A stretch of DNA of 26,213 nucleotides, from positions 1 through 26,213 of the forward strand of contig CAYVIN010000057.1 of the NCBI GenBank assembly GCA_964451375.1, given 5' to 3'. The DNA comes from JAGXQV01 sp964451375 (GTDB taxonomy: Bacteria; Pseudomonadota; Gammaproteobacteria; Burkholderiales; Sulfuricellaceae). Below, in pieces: positions 14,834-22,844 of the stretch. The position numbers and the translations under genes were made by a program. The stretch's first letter is position 1. Each line of letters opens with the position of its first letter. Below the pieces are notes generated by a model. The model was not told the DNA's origin. It did not search any database and was given only the letters and a program-made list of their open reading frames with translations.

Positions 14834-16021
14834 ATGCCACTGATACATCTGCCCGACATGCTCGGGCATGCCTACCGCCACCAATACGCGGTGGGTGCGT
14901 TCGATCTGGTAAGCCTGGACTTCTTGAGCGGCATCCTGAGCGCAGCCGAGAACTGCCATGCACCGGTGATCCTGAGTCTGGCGGAGTCGCATTTCGAGCA
15001 TTACGATTTCGAGTTGCTCATGGCCGCCTGCGTGGTTGCCGCGCACCGCACACCAGTGCCGGTGGCGATCCACCTCGATCACGGCGCGGGCACGGAAACC
15101 GCCGTGCGCGCCATCCGCGCCGGCTGCAACGGCGTGATGGTGGACGCTTCTTTCTTGCCCCTGGAGGAAAACCTGAAACGCACACAGGAAGTGGTTGCGA
15201 TGGCGCATGCCTGCGGGGTGGCAGTTGAGGGGGAGTTGGGTTATGTGCCGGGAGTCGAGGGTGAAGATGCGAAAAGACATCCCGGAGAAGTCGCCTATAC
15301 CTTGCCGGCGGAAGCAAAGGATTTTGTCGCGCGTAGCGGCGTGGACTGTCTGGCCGTGTCAGTCGGCACCGTGCATGGGCGCATGCAAGGAAAACCCCGG
15401 CTGGATATCGAGCGCTTGGGAAAAATCAACGAAGCCGTCGGTATTCCGCTGGTAATACACGGCGGCACAGGACTTTCCGACGACCAGTTCGGCAAGCTGA
15501 TTGCCAATGGCGTGGCCAAGATCAACTACTACACCGCATTGGCCGATGTGGCGGGCGCCAGTGTCCGCGAACGGTTGGTCAGCTTCCCGGATGGCAGCTA
15601 CACCCGGCTGACCGCCGACGTGAGCGACGCGGTACGCGGCGAGGCGGAACGCATGATCCGCCTGTGGGGTGGCGCCGGGCGAGCAACCGATGTGCTGGCG
15701 CAATGCCGCTTGTGGCAAGAGGTAGTGCATGTAGTGCTTTACAACTTGGACTATGACCCGGACGAAATTGCCCCATCAATGTTGGTGGCGCAGGGAAAAA
15801 AGCAGTTGGCGGAGATTCCCGGCGTGAGAACGGTTGCCCACGGCACGACGGCGCGAGAGGATGCGCCGTATCGCTACTGCTGGCTGATTCGCTTTGCGGG
15901 TGATGCAGTGATAGCGAGCTACCGCGACCATCCCGGTCACCTGCGTTATGCCGACGAGGTATTCCGCCCCGCTGCGCCAGACCGTCTCACCATTGATTTC
16001 GAGATGGATGCGCGCCCATGA
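14834..16021 (+). CDS. Class II aldolase (FBA/GatY-like) fused to a C-terminal Dabb-like domain
   Basis: A 395-residue protein. Residues 1-285 form a class II, zinc-dependent aldolase barrel: YAVGAFDLVSLDFLSGILSAAE, then HLDHGAG (catalytic Asp82, zinc ligand His83), VEGELGYVPG, SVGTVHG (His181), PLVIHGGTG (His209) and KINYYTAL. Such enzymes cleave or form fructose-1,6-bisphosphate or related ketose bisphosphates. Residues about 297-393 (VVHVVLYNL through YRDHPGHLRYADEVFRP) match the stress-responsive alpha/beta-barrel (Dabb) pattern, which is not part of standard aldolases. GGGAGG precedes the ATG by 4 nt. ATGA overlap with the carbonic anhydrase gene, and CbbY after that, suggest a Calvin-cycle role. 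Exact substrate is not proven by sequence. Confidence 0.87.
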   Translation: MPLIHLPDMLGHAYRHQYAVGAFDLVSLDFLSGILSAAENCHAPVILSLAESHFEHYDFELLMAACVVAAHRTPVPVAIHLDHGAGTETAVRAIRAGCNGVMVDASFLPLEENLKRTQEVVAMAHACGVAVEGELGYVPGVEGEDAKRHPGEVAYTLPAEAKDFVARSGVDCLAVSVGTVHGRMQGKPRLDIERLGKINEAVGIPLVIHGGTGLSDDQFGKLIANGVAKINYYTALADVAGASVRERLVSFPDGSYTRLTADVSDAVRGEAERMIRLWGGAGRATDVLAQCRLWQEVVHVVLYNLDYDPDEIAPSMLVAQGKKQLAEIPGVRTVAHGTTAREDAPYRYCWLIRFAGDAVIASYRDHPGHLRYADEVFRPAAPDRLTIDFEMDARP

Positions 16022-16662
16022 AAGACATTGCAAAGTTCATCGCCGGTTTCGAGCGCTTCCAGGAAAAATACTTCGGCCCTGACCGGGAGTTGTTCGATCA
16101 ACTCAGGCATGCGCAGCGACCCCAGACCTTGGTGATCGCCTGTTGCGATTCGCGGGTGGACCCGGCTATCCTCACCGGCGCCGACCCCGGCGATATGTTC
16201 GTGGTGCGCAACGTGGCCAACCTGGTGCCGCCCTACGAAACCGGGGCGCAATTTCCCGGCATGGGCGCGGCGCTGGAGTTTGCGGTGCGAGGGCTGGAGG
16301 TGGAACACATCATCGTGCTGGGACATTCCGGTTGCGGCGGTATCCAGGCCTTGTTGCGCGGGAGCGACGACAGCGAATTCATGGCCCGCTGGATGGGTAT
16401 CGCGCAACGGGCGCGCAGCCAGGTTCTCGCCAAATTGCCGGACAAATCCCCGCCGCTTCATGCCCGCGCCTGCGAACAGGCGGCCTTGCTGATCTCCCTG
16501 GAAAACCTGCTGACCTTCCCGTGGATCAGGCAGCGCGTCGAAGCCGGATCGCTGCACCTGCACGGCTGGTATTTCGATATCGGGCAAGGTGAGTTGCTCG
16601 GCTACTCCCCGCACAGCACCGCATTCGAGCCGTTGGCATCGCCGCCTTTGGAGGCAGACTGA
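16018..16662 (+). CDS. Beta-class carbonic anhydrase
   Basis: A 214-residue protein. It interconverts CO2 and bicarbonate at a zinc site. The ligands are visible: Cys42 in the CxDxR motif (ACCDSRVDP, with the Asp44-Arg46 dyad), and His103 and Cys106 in VLGHSGCGG. Other family segments are FVVRNVANLVPP and GAALEFAVRGLEVEHIIVLGH. There is no signal peptide, so it is cytoplasmic. It starts inside the aldolase stop (ATGA) and ends in the CbbY start (TGATG). Such coupling with an aldolase and CbbY points to inorganic-carbon supply for the Calvin cycle. The bicarbonate it makes could also serve the Sua5 enzyme in the same operon. Confidence 0.95.
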   Translation: MKDIAKFIAGFERFQEKYFGPDRELFDQLRHAQRPQTLVIACCDSRVDPAILTGADPGDMFVVRNVANLVPPYETGAQFPGMGAALEFAVRGLEVEHIIVLGHSGCGGIQALLRGSDDSEFMARWMGIAQRARSQVLAKLPDKSPPLHARACEQAALLISLENLLTFPWIRQRVEAGSLHLHGWYFDIGQGELLGYSPHSTAFEPLASPPLEAD

Positions 16663-17435
16663 TGGCCGGTCCAAAACTCGAAGCGGTTATTTTCGACGTG
16701 GACGGCACTCTCGCCGATACCGAGCGGGATGGCCACCGCGTCGCATTCAACGCGGCGTTCCGCCAATACGGTCTGGGATGGAACTGGGATGAAGCGCTTT
16801 ACGGCGAACTGCTTGAAATCGGCGGCGGCAAGGAGCGGATTTGCGCCTACGTCGAGCGATATCTTGCCGAATGCCCATTCCAGGGTGACCTGCATACCTG
16901 GATAACCCGCTTGCACACGGCCAAGACCGGCCATTTCACCGCGCTGCTTCGACAACCCGGCATACCGTTGCGCCCCGGCGTCGCGCGTCTGCTGCGGGAA
17001 TTGCGACAGAACGGTGTGCGCCTGGCCATCGCCACCACCTCTTCCCCGCAAGCCGTGGCGGCACTGCTCGAAACCAGCCTGGGCGCTGAAAGCATCGGCT
17101 GGTTCGAAGTAATTGGCGCCGGCGATGTGGTAGCCGCCAAGAAGCCCGCGCCGGACATCTACCGCTGGGTGCTGGAGCGCCTTGCCTTACCGCCTGAGTC
17201 GTGCCTGGCCATAGAGGATTCGGCCAACGGCCTCAAGGCCGCGCTCGGCGCCGGTTTGCGCACTCTGATCACAATCAACGGCTACACCATGCATGAGGAT
17301 TTCAATGGTGCGGTCGCTGTGCTGTCCGACCTGGGCGAACCGGAACGGCCTGTCGCTGCGGTACTGACGGGAAATATGAATAGACGGCACTACGTGGATG
17401 CGGCACAGCTGGTGACGTGGCAGGGAACAAGATAG
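16662..17435 (+). CDS. cbbY: CbbY-type HAD phosphatase
   Basis: A 257-residue protein of the haloacid dehalogenase superfamily. Motif I is VIFDVDGTLADTE (nucleophile and acid/base Asp), motif II IATTSS, motif III a conserved Lys in VAAKKPAPDIY, motif IV AIEDSANGLKAA. The cap segment NWDEALYGELLEIGGGKERI closely follows CbbY of phototrophs and chemoautotrophs, which dephosphorylates xylulose-1,5-bisphosphate, an inhibitor of Rubisco. Its presence argues that the organism runs the Calvin cycle even though Rubisco genes are not in the window. It is the last gene of the operon, with a TGATG overlap upstream. The 93-bp MITE lies 49 nt beyond its stop. Confidence 0.88.
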   Translation: MAGPKLEAVIFDVDGTLADTERDGHRVAFNAAFRQYGLGWNWDEALYGELLEIGGGKERICAYVERYLAECPFQGDLHTWITRLHTAKTGHFTALLRQPGIPLRPGVARLLRELRQNGVRLAIATTSSPQAVAALLETSLGAESIGWFEVIGAGDVVAAKKPAPDIYRWVLERLALPPESCLAIEDSANGLKAALGAGLRTLITINGYTMHEDFNGAVAVLSDLGEPERPVAAVLTGNMNRRHYVDAAQLVTWQGTR

Positions 17436-17476
17436 AACGATTTGCCGGCAGGCGTGACGCCATGCCCACAAATTTC

Positions 17477-17585
17477 AAACGAAAGTAACTACTCAGGGTG
17501 GCGGTGTTTTGCTCCTTCCCCCTTGCAGGGGGGAAGGGACTGGTGCGGTGGTATGCCACCACCTCCTGAGTAGTTACAAACGAAA
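17477..17585. mobile_element. 93-bp MITE with 13-bp inverted repeats and 8-bp target duplication
   Basis: GTAACTACTCAGG at 17485-17497 is the exact reverse complement of 17565-17577. Directly outside, AAACGAAA occurs on both sides (17477-17484 and 17578-17585), a perfect 8-bp direct repeat as left by transposition. The interior is another hairpin: CTTCCCCC (17515-17522) pairs with GGGGGAAG (17529-17536), followed by a GGTGG/CCACC pair. There is no coding capacity. It sits 18 nt before the mcp start, upstream of its TTGGAG site, so it separates that gene from its original promoter or supplies a structured leader. Confidence 0.85.
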
Positions 17586-17603
17586 TACGCTTGGAGAATT
17601 GCC

Positions 17604-19256
17604 ATGTTGAAAAATCAAAAAGTGGGGGTGCGGCTTGCCGTACTGGCGGTCGTGCTGCTAATACCGCTGGTGATCGCCATCGCACTGGGTGTGCGCGGCA
17701 TGAATGCCATTGACCGGGATGCCGGAGAAATTGTCGAAGCACAACGGCTGGCTGCCGACATGGCGCACATCCTCGCGCTGATGGACAACAACCGGGTTCA
17801 GGTGTTGCTGTCGATACAGCACGACCCGGCCAACCCCTTCCATCATTTGCACGACCACCCCGTTTCGCAACATACCGAGCGGATACAACAGAACATCGCC
17901 GAAATTTCCGAACGAGTCGAGTCGATCAAGCGAACACGCCAGAGCGCCGAGGAAGCCAAACTGCTGGATGAATTCGCCCAGACGCGCAACGCCTTCGTCA
18001 AGGAGGGGCTGCTGCCCGCGCGTGATGCGCTCCTGGCGGGGGAATTTATGAAGGCGCAGGAGATTTTTCTCAAACAGACGAACCCCTTGTTCCGGGAAGC
18101 CCGCAAGCCTAGCGAAGCCTTCGAGAAAGTCGCCCTGGCACACATCACGCGTACCAGCGAACATGCCCACGCGCAATTCACCTTCAATAGCGCGATTCTG
18201 ATGGTTGCCGGTGCTTTAGGGCTGGCGCTGGCGGTGCTTTTCGCCGTGCTGATCGGGCGCTCGATTGCGGCGCCACTCTCGGCGGTGACGGAGGTCGCAG
18301 AGTTTTCCGTAAAGCACGACGATTTCACCCGCGCCGTGCCGGTTACGGGAAAAGGTGACGAGATCAGCCGACTGGCGCACGCCTTCAACGACCTGATGGA
18401 GAAATTCCGCACGGTGATCGGTGCCACCCAGTCCTCGGGCGGGCGCATCGCCGCCGAATCGCGCCAGCTTGCCAGCGCCGCGCAGCAGGTGATGGCCGGT
18501 TCCGGCAGTCAGGCAGAGGCGACCGCGACGGTCGCGGCGGCGGTGGAGCAGATTTCCGTCAGCATCAACGAAACGGCGCAGCACGCCCACGAATCCGAGG
18601 CCATCGCGGTCGCTGCGATGGATCAATCGGGATACGCCATGGGCATCATCCGCACGGCAATGAGCGACATCGACCGCATCGCACTTTCCGTGAAAAACTC
18701 CAGCCAGCGCATGGCGCTGCTGGCGGAAAGCTCCAGCCAGATCGGCGAGATCGTCAGCGTGATCAAGGATATTGCCGATCAAACCAACCTGCTGGCGCTA
18801 AACGCCGCCATCGAAGCCGCGCGCGCCGGTGAACAGGGCCGCGGCTTTGCGGTGGTGGCCGACGAAGTAAGGAAACTGGCCGAGCGCACCACTCGTTCCA
18901 CCCAGGAAATCGGGACGCTGATCGACACCATCCAGACCCAGGTCGGCCAAACCGTTTCCGCCATGCAGGCCGCCGATACCCAGGCGGCCCACACCGCCCT
19001 CCAGGCCGGGCAAGCGAGCGATGAACTGGGTAAAATCCGCAGCGGCGCGCAGGAGGTGAGCACCCGCGTCAAGGACATCGCCGACGCCATCCGCGAACAG
19101 AGCGCTGCCGTCCAGCAGATCGCCGCCAACATCGAGAATATCGCCCAGATGACCGAGGAAAACAGCGCCGCCGCAGCCGCCAACAGCGATGGCGCGGCAC
19201 GGCTGGACGACTTGGCGGACGGGCTGTCGCGCTCGGTGGCGCAATTCAGGGTGTGA
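17604..19256 (+). CDS. Methyl-accepting chemotaxis protein
   Basis: A 550-residue receptor. TM1 is at 11-31, and a periplasmic four-helix-bundle-type sensor at about 32-196. TM2 is at 197-219, HAMP at about 217-270, and the cytoplasmic signalling coiled coil runs to 550. The conserved tip reads DIADQTNLLALNAAIEAARAGE then GRGFAVVADEVRKLAERT (389-428), which contacts CheA and CheW. The sensor carries a striking His cluster (His73, 80, 81, 83, 85, 90, in a HDPANPFHHLHDHP context), suggesting a metal- or haem-type ligand; this is inference. No CheR-docking pentapeptide is present at the C-terminus (ends SVAQFRV). TTGGAG lies 8 nt before the ATG. A GGDEF gene follows at 12 nt. Confidence 0.95.
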   Translation: MLKNQKVGVRLAVLAVVLLIPLVIAIALGVRGMNAIDRDAGEIVEAQRLAADMAHILALMDNNRVQVLLSIQHDPANPFHHLHDHPVSQHTERIQQNIAEISERVESIKRTRQSAEEAKLLDEFAQTRNAFVKEGLLPARDALLAGEFMKAQEIFLKQTNPLFREARKPSEAFEKVALAHITRTSEHAHAQFTFNSAILMVAGALGLALAVLFAVLIGRSIAAPLSAVTEVAEFSVKHDDFTRAVPVTGKGDEISRLAHAFNDLMEKFRTVIGATQSSGGRIAAESRQLASAAQQVMAGSGSQAEATATVAAAVEQISVSINETAQHAHESEAIAVAAMDQSGYAMGIIRTAMSDIDRIALSVKNSSQRMALLAESSSQIGEIVSVIKDIADQTNLLALNAAIEAARAGEQGRGFAVVADEVRKLAERTTRSTQEIGTLIDTIQTQVGQTVSAMQAADTQAAHTALQAGQASDELGKIRSGAQEVSTRVKDIADAIREQSAAVQQIAANIENIAQMTEENSAAAAANSDGAARLDDLADGLSRSVAQFRV

Positions 19257-19268
19257 GGGAGATGAACG

Positions 19269-20174
19269 ATGAACATTCACAGATCACTCAACTGGAAACC
19301 GGATAAGCGGCAGAGGACAGGGCTGATTACCGCAAGCCTAGCCTGGATACTGCTGTCCGGGTTCGCCCATTACCTGACGGGACCGAAATACGAGTTTCAT
19401 ATCCTTTTCCTGCTTCCCGTGGCGGTCATTTGCTGGAATGTCAACCTAAAGGCCGGGTTCCTCGCGGCATTTTTCAGTGCAGTGGTGTGGATGACGACGG
19501 ACTGGCTGGGGGCGCCCGATGACACCGATATTCAGGTGTTGCTTGTCAATGATGCCGTCAGGTTGAGCGTGTTTGCTCTGGTTCTCGTGCTGGTAGACCG
19601 GCTGAGAAAAATGCAGGAACACGAGTTTGCTCTGGCCAGAGTCGATTTGCTCACGCATTTGGCGAACAGACGCGCCTTCAATGAACACGCTGCCGCCGAA
19701 GTCATGCGGGCGCAACGTTTCCGGCATCCGCTCAGCGCGATCTCATTGGATCTGGATAATTTCAAATCGGTCAACGATCACGATGGACATGACGCCGGAG
19801 ATCGGGTGTTGCGCACGGTTGCCAAGACGCTGCAGAAGAATATCCGCGCCACGGATATCGCCGGGCGGCTCGGTGGAGATGAGTTCGCGATATTGCTGCC
19901 GGAGACGGGACGTGAAGCGGCCGGGACGATCGCCGCCAAGTTGCAACAGCAACTGGCGCACAACATGGAAAAGGGGGGCTGGCCGGTTACGGCCAGCTTG
20001 GGCGTAGCCACGTTTATAACGCCCCCGGAGAACATTGACGATTTGATGAAGCAAGCGGATATGCTGATGTATGGCGCCAAGCGGAAAGGCAAAAACAGTA
20101 TCTGGCACGAAGTCATCCAGAGACAGCAAGACGATTCGGCGTCCGGTTCGGTGGCGGCCAGGGGAACCACCTGA
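19269..20174 (+). CDS. Membrane-anchored diguanylate cyclase (GGDEF)
   Basis: A 301-residue protein. About four hydrophobic segments occupy residues 18-110 with no recognised sensory domain. A GGDEF domain follows (about 121-282): DLLTHLANRRAFNEH, SLDLDNFKSVNDHDGHDAGD, then RLGGDEFAILLPE (active-site GGDEF at 202-206) and TASLGVATF. It should convert two GTP to cyclic di-GMP. An RxxD inhibitory site (RATD, 193-196) lies five residues before GGDEF, so product inhibition is expected. GAGGGAG lies 7 nt before the ATG at 19269. An ATG at 19262 in another frame gives only 14 codons. Cotranscription with the chemoreceptor is likely, linking taxis and c-di-GMP. Confidence 0.93.
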   Translation: MNIHRSLNWKPDKRQRTGLITASLAWILLSGFAHYLTGPKYEFHILFLLPVAVICWNVNLKAGFLAAFFSAVVWMTTDWLGAPDDTDIQVLLVNDAVRLSVFALVLVLVDRLRKMQEHEFALARVDLLTHLANRRAFNEHAAAEVMRAQRFRHPLSAISLDLDNFKSVNDHDGHDAGDRVLRTVAKTLQKNIRATDIAGRLGGDEFAILLPETGREAAGTIAAKLQQQLAHNMEKGGWPVTASLGVATFITPPENIDDLMKQADMLMYGAKRKGKNSIWHEVIQRQQDDSASGSVAARGTT

Positions 20175-20201
20175 TGCGTATCCCGCTGACATTGGTCAAA
20201 T

Positions 20202-20226
20202 AACCGCCACCACCGAGGTGGCGGTT
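20202..20226 (+). terminator. Rho-independent-type terminator after the mcp-GGDEF operon
   Basis: A perfect 10-bp GC-rich stem, AACCGCCACC (20202-20211) with GGTGGCGGTT (20217-20226), has a 5-nt loop and is followed by GATTTATCTCTTAT. The T-run is interrupted but the stem is strong, and it lies 28 nt after the GGDEF stop codon. Confidence 0.75.
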
Positions 20227-20292
20227 GATTTATCTCTTATCCGCCAATGATGTCATAACATGACAAGAATTGGTTCGCCATCAGGTTCTACA

Positions 20293-20361
20293 GGTAATGG
20301 GCGATGAGAGATAGGCGATGAAAACCACCTCTCATTACCCATCACCCATTACTCATCACTT
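20293..20361. repeat. Degenerate GATGGGTAAT-type repeat
   Basis: The stretch has repeated units of about 7-10 nt built on GTAATGGG/GGCGATGA on the left and their inverted forms (CATTACCC, ATCACCC, ATTACTCATCAC) on the right, forming an imperfect long hairpin. No coding capacity is visible. It lies between the terminator and the first PsiE gene and could act as a second terminator or be a small dispersed repeat. Confidence 0.5.
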
Positions 20362-20396
20362 TTTGGTTCCGGCTCGTCCGGCTTAGGGAGCACAAC

Positions 20397-20897
20397 ATGC
20401 TGGAAAGAAGAAGCAGCGACAATTCAAGTGACGATAAAGTCATCAATTTTCTCAACCGGGTCATCCGCCACGTCGCCAGAGTGGTCGCGGTGATCATGAC
20501 GCTGGTGATCATCTGGGGCGTCGCCGACATCGTTTACGTGCTCTACCTGCGCCTGATGGCGCCGCCTTTCATGCTGCTGGAGATCAAGGACATCCTGGCT
20601 ACCTTCGGCGCTTTCATGGCGGTGCTGATCGCCATCGAGATTTACCACAACATCATCCTTTACGCGCACGAGCACCGCGACCACCGCCTTGCCGTGGAAA
20701 TCGTGCTGGGTACCGCGTTGATGGCGATTTCGCGCAAGGTGATCGTTTTCGATTTCAACGAAGTGACCCCGGAACACATTTACGGCTCTGCGGCGGTCAT
20801 CCTCGCGCTGGTGATCGGCTATTACCTGATCGCGGTGCGTGGCGTGCAGGCTGCGCATAAAGGGCAGCCGCCGAAGGATTTTGAGGAAACGGCATAA
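20397..20897 (+). CDS. PsiE-family membrane protein, copy 1
   Basis: A 166-residue protein with four membrane segments, at about 26-50, 66-88, 96-114 and 128-147. Family wording is FLNRVIRHVARVVAVIMTLVIIWGVAD, then FMLLEIKDILATFGAFMAVLIAIEIYHNI, then HRLAVEIVLGTALMAISRKVIVFD. PsiE was named for phosphate-starvation induction in E. coli; its molecular role is unknown. The ATG is preceded by TAGGGAG. It begins the cluster PsiE, CBS protein, antiporter, PsiE, ATPase. It is nearly identical to copy 2 downstream: about 12 substitutions and a 2-residue length difference over the first 148 residues, then unrelated tails (here VQAAHKGQPPKDFEETA). Family assignment is good; function is open. Confidence 0.88.
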   Translation: MLERRSSDNSSDDKVINFLNRVIRHVARVVAVIMTLVIIWGVADIVYVLYLRLMAPPFMLLEIKDILATFGAFMAVLIAIEIYHNIILYAHEHRDHRLAVEIVLGTALMAISRKVIVFDFNEVTPEHIYGSAAVILALVIGYYLIAVRGVQAAHKGQPPKDFEETA

Positions 20898-20999
20898 TGT
20901 CAGTTTTGCGGCATACCATGCCCTACGAATGGGAGGGTGCATGAACACTCACCCCTGCGCGTGCGGGGCCGCCAGGCCATAAAGGAAAGGTCATGTAAT

Positions 21000-21596
21000 A
21001 TGTTCTCCATCCATGGTGTCACCGGTCGGCTCTTTCACGGTCCGCTGGAGCAGTTGATCCAGGTACCGGGAGTGATACGTACCCAACGTGTTCGGGGCAT
21101 CGCCCACGATGGCGAAGAGAATTTTGAAGCCGCAGCCCGCGTTTATGGACAGACCCGGCATCGAGAGACCCAGCGTGGCCCGCTCTATCATGCTTACCAG
21201 ATCATGAGCCGGGTGGTGACGCCGGTGCGGGCGGAGTCGCGGATCGATGACGCCTGGCGCATTCTCGTGGCAGGGCGCATTCGCCAGGCCCCAGTGCTGG
21301 ATCGCACAGACCGGCTGGTGGGCATTGTCTCCGAGCGCGACTTGCTCACCGTGCTCAACGTGGAAGACGGTGCATTGTGCGATGTTCTCGAACGAACCGT
21401 GGCGGAAGTGATGTCCAGCCCGGTGGTGAGCGCCGATCCGGTCGCCGACATTCGCCGCGTCGCCCGGGTGTTGCTGGATACCGGTCTGACCGGCGTGCCG
21501 GTGGTGAGCGAGACAGGGGAGATGGTCGGTTTCATCTCGCGCGGCGACATCCTGCGCGCGGTCATCACCGACCCGCCGCTGAGCTTGTGGGCATGA
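21000..21596 (+). CDS. CBS-pair domain protein
   Basis: A 198-residue protein. The first 65 residues have no recognised fold. Two CBS motifs follow, at about 68-122 (IMSRVVTPVRAESRIDDAWRILV through LVGIVSERDLL) and 134-190 (VAEVMSSPVVSADP through MVGFISRGDILRAVI). CBS pairs bind adenosine nucleotides or similar ligands and often regulate transporters or enzymes. Its place between a PsiE gene and a cation antiporter suggests an energy- or nucleotide-responsive regulator of transport, which is inference. The ATG at 21000 is chosen for the AAAGGAAAGG site upstream. An in-frame start at 20937 would add 21 residues with a poor site. Its stop is 91 nt before the antiporter start. Confidence 0.85.
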   Translation: MFSIHGVTGRLFHGPLEQLIQVPGVIRTQRVRGIAHDGEENFEAAARVYGQTRHRETQRGPLYHAYQIMSRVVTPVRAESRIDDAWRILVAGRIRQAPVLDRTDRLVGIVSERDLLTVLNVEDGALCDVLERTVAEVMSSPVVSADPVADIRRVARVLLDTGLTGVPVVSETGEMVGFISRGDILRAVITDPPLSLWA

Positions 21597-21687
21597 CGGA
21601 GTTAAACCCGGAGAATGGATTCGATGCGCCCGTGGGTTGTTCGCGTCGTTACTTTTGCTTGGGGTTAACCGGGAAAGGAACCCTCGC

Positions 21688-22692
21688 GTGATCCTGTGGC
21701 TGGAATTATTGTTGTGCCTGGGCGTCATCGGCTTTGCCGGCTGGCATCTGTCGCGCAACGGCGACATCATCGCCGAAAAAACCGGCATGTCGGCTTCATG
21801 GGTCGGCCTGATCCTGCTGGCAACCGCAACTTCCCTGCCGGAACTGGTGACCGGGCTGTCTGCGGTGACGGCGGCCAACGCCCCCGACATCGCGGTGGGC
21901 GACGTGCTGGGCAGCGCGGTATTCAATCTGGCGATTCTGGTAGTGCTGGACGCCCTTTACCGGCGCGAGAGCATCTACAGCCGCGCCGCACAGGGGCATA
22001 TCCTGTCGGCGGCGCTGGGCGCGCTGCTGCTGGCTTTCGCCGCTTTCAGCATCCTCCTCGACCGCAGCGGCGCCAGCCCGGCGCTGGGGCATGTCGGGCT
22101 GTACACGCCGCTTATCGTGCTGATCTATCTGATGTCCATGCGGGTGATTTACCAGTACGAGCAGCGCACCGTGGCGGCATTCACCGAGGCGGAAGCGCAG
22201 CGCTATCCCGGTATCACCTTGCGGCGCGCCGTGACCGGCTACCTCGTGGCGGCGCTGGCGGTGGTGGCGGCGGGATCGTGGCTGCCCTTCGTCGCTACGG
22301 ACATTTCCGCGCTGATGGGGTGGGGGCAAAGTTTCGTCGGCACGATCCTGGTGGCGGCGGTCACCTCCGCGCCGGAAGCCGCCGTGACGTTGTCGGCGCT
22401 ACGTATGGGCGCCATCGATATGGCCATCGCCAATCTGTTGGGCAGCAATCTGTTCAATATCGTGATCCTTGCTGTCGATGACCTCGCCTACCAGCGCGGC
22501 CCCCTGCTGGCGCAGGTTTCCCCCAGCCACGCGATTAGCGCCATCACCGCCGTGATGATGAGCGCGGTGGTGATTGTCGGCCTGATTTTCCGCCCGCGCC
22601 GGCGCGTCTTGCTGGGGCTGACCTGGATCAGCCTGGGGCTGTTTGTGTTGTACATTCTCAACACCTGGATACTCTTTCAACATGGACACTAA
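21688..22692 (+). CDS. Calcium/cation antiporter of the CaCA superfamily
   Basis: A 334-residue inner-membrane protein with about ten membrane segments in two homologous halves. The alpha repeats are both intact. The first has LATATSLPELVTGLSAV (Glu52) and GDVLGSAVFNLAIL; the second has AAVTSAPEAAVTLSAL (Glu230) and ANLLGSNLFNIVIL. These Glu residues bind the cation in NCX-type exchangers. The likely activity is Ca2+ (or Mn2+) export in exchange for Na+ or H+. The start is taken as GTG at 21688 because AAAGGA lies just upstream; a TTG frame from 21637 adds a non-family tail. It sits between the CBS gene and PsiE copy 2, in a cluster that also has a P-type ATPase. Confidence 0.92.
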   Translation: MILWLELLLCLGVIGFAGWHLSRNGDIIAEKTGMSASWVGLILLATATSLPELVTGLSAVTAANAPDIAVGDVLGSAVFNLAILVVLDALYRRESIYSRAAQGHILSAALGALLLAFAAFSILLDRSGASPALGHVGLYTPLIVLIYLMSMRVIYQYEQRTVAAFTEAEAQRYPGITLRRAVTGYLVAALAVVAAGSWLPFVATDISALMGWGQSFVGTILVAAVTSAPEAAVTLSALRMGAIDMAIANLLGSNLFNIVILAVDDLAYQRGPLLAQVSPSHAISAITAVMMSAVVIVGLIFRPRRRVLLGLTWISLGLFVLYILNTWILFQHGH

Positions 22693-22844
22693 TAAACCAT
22701 TGTTAGGCAAACACTGGCGACGCAATCGGGGAATGCTGAACCATGGGACGATGCCCTCTCGCCCCCAGCAAGTCCTGACGGCGATTTATCGCCTTGATAG
22801 CGGCGCCCTGTAACGTCACAGCGGTTGATTTGAAGGAGCTCGTC

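Noticed and set aside
19262..19306. 14-codon frame overlapping the GGDEF start
   Set aside because: Its ATG directly abuts the Shine-Dalgarno, leaving no spacing. The GGDEF ATG 7 nt further on has correct spacing.
20293..20361. Possible CRISPR-like short repeats
   Set aside because: Units are degenerate, about 7-10 nt, without spacers. They form an imperfect inverted repeat rather than an array.
22693..22844. Possible metal-sensing riboswitch (yybP-ykoY-like) before PsiE copy 2
   Set aside because: The region has some hairpins (GGCGATTTATCGCC) and a GGGGAATG stretch, and manganese sensing would suit the cluster. However, I could not match the conserved loop sequences. A covariance-model search would settle it.
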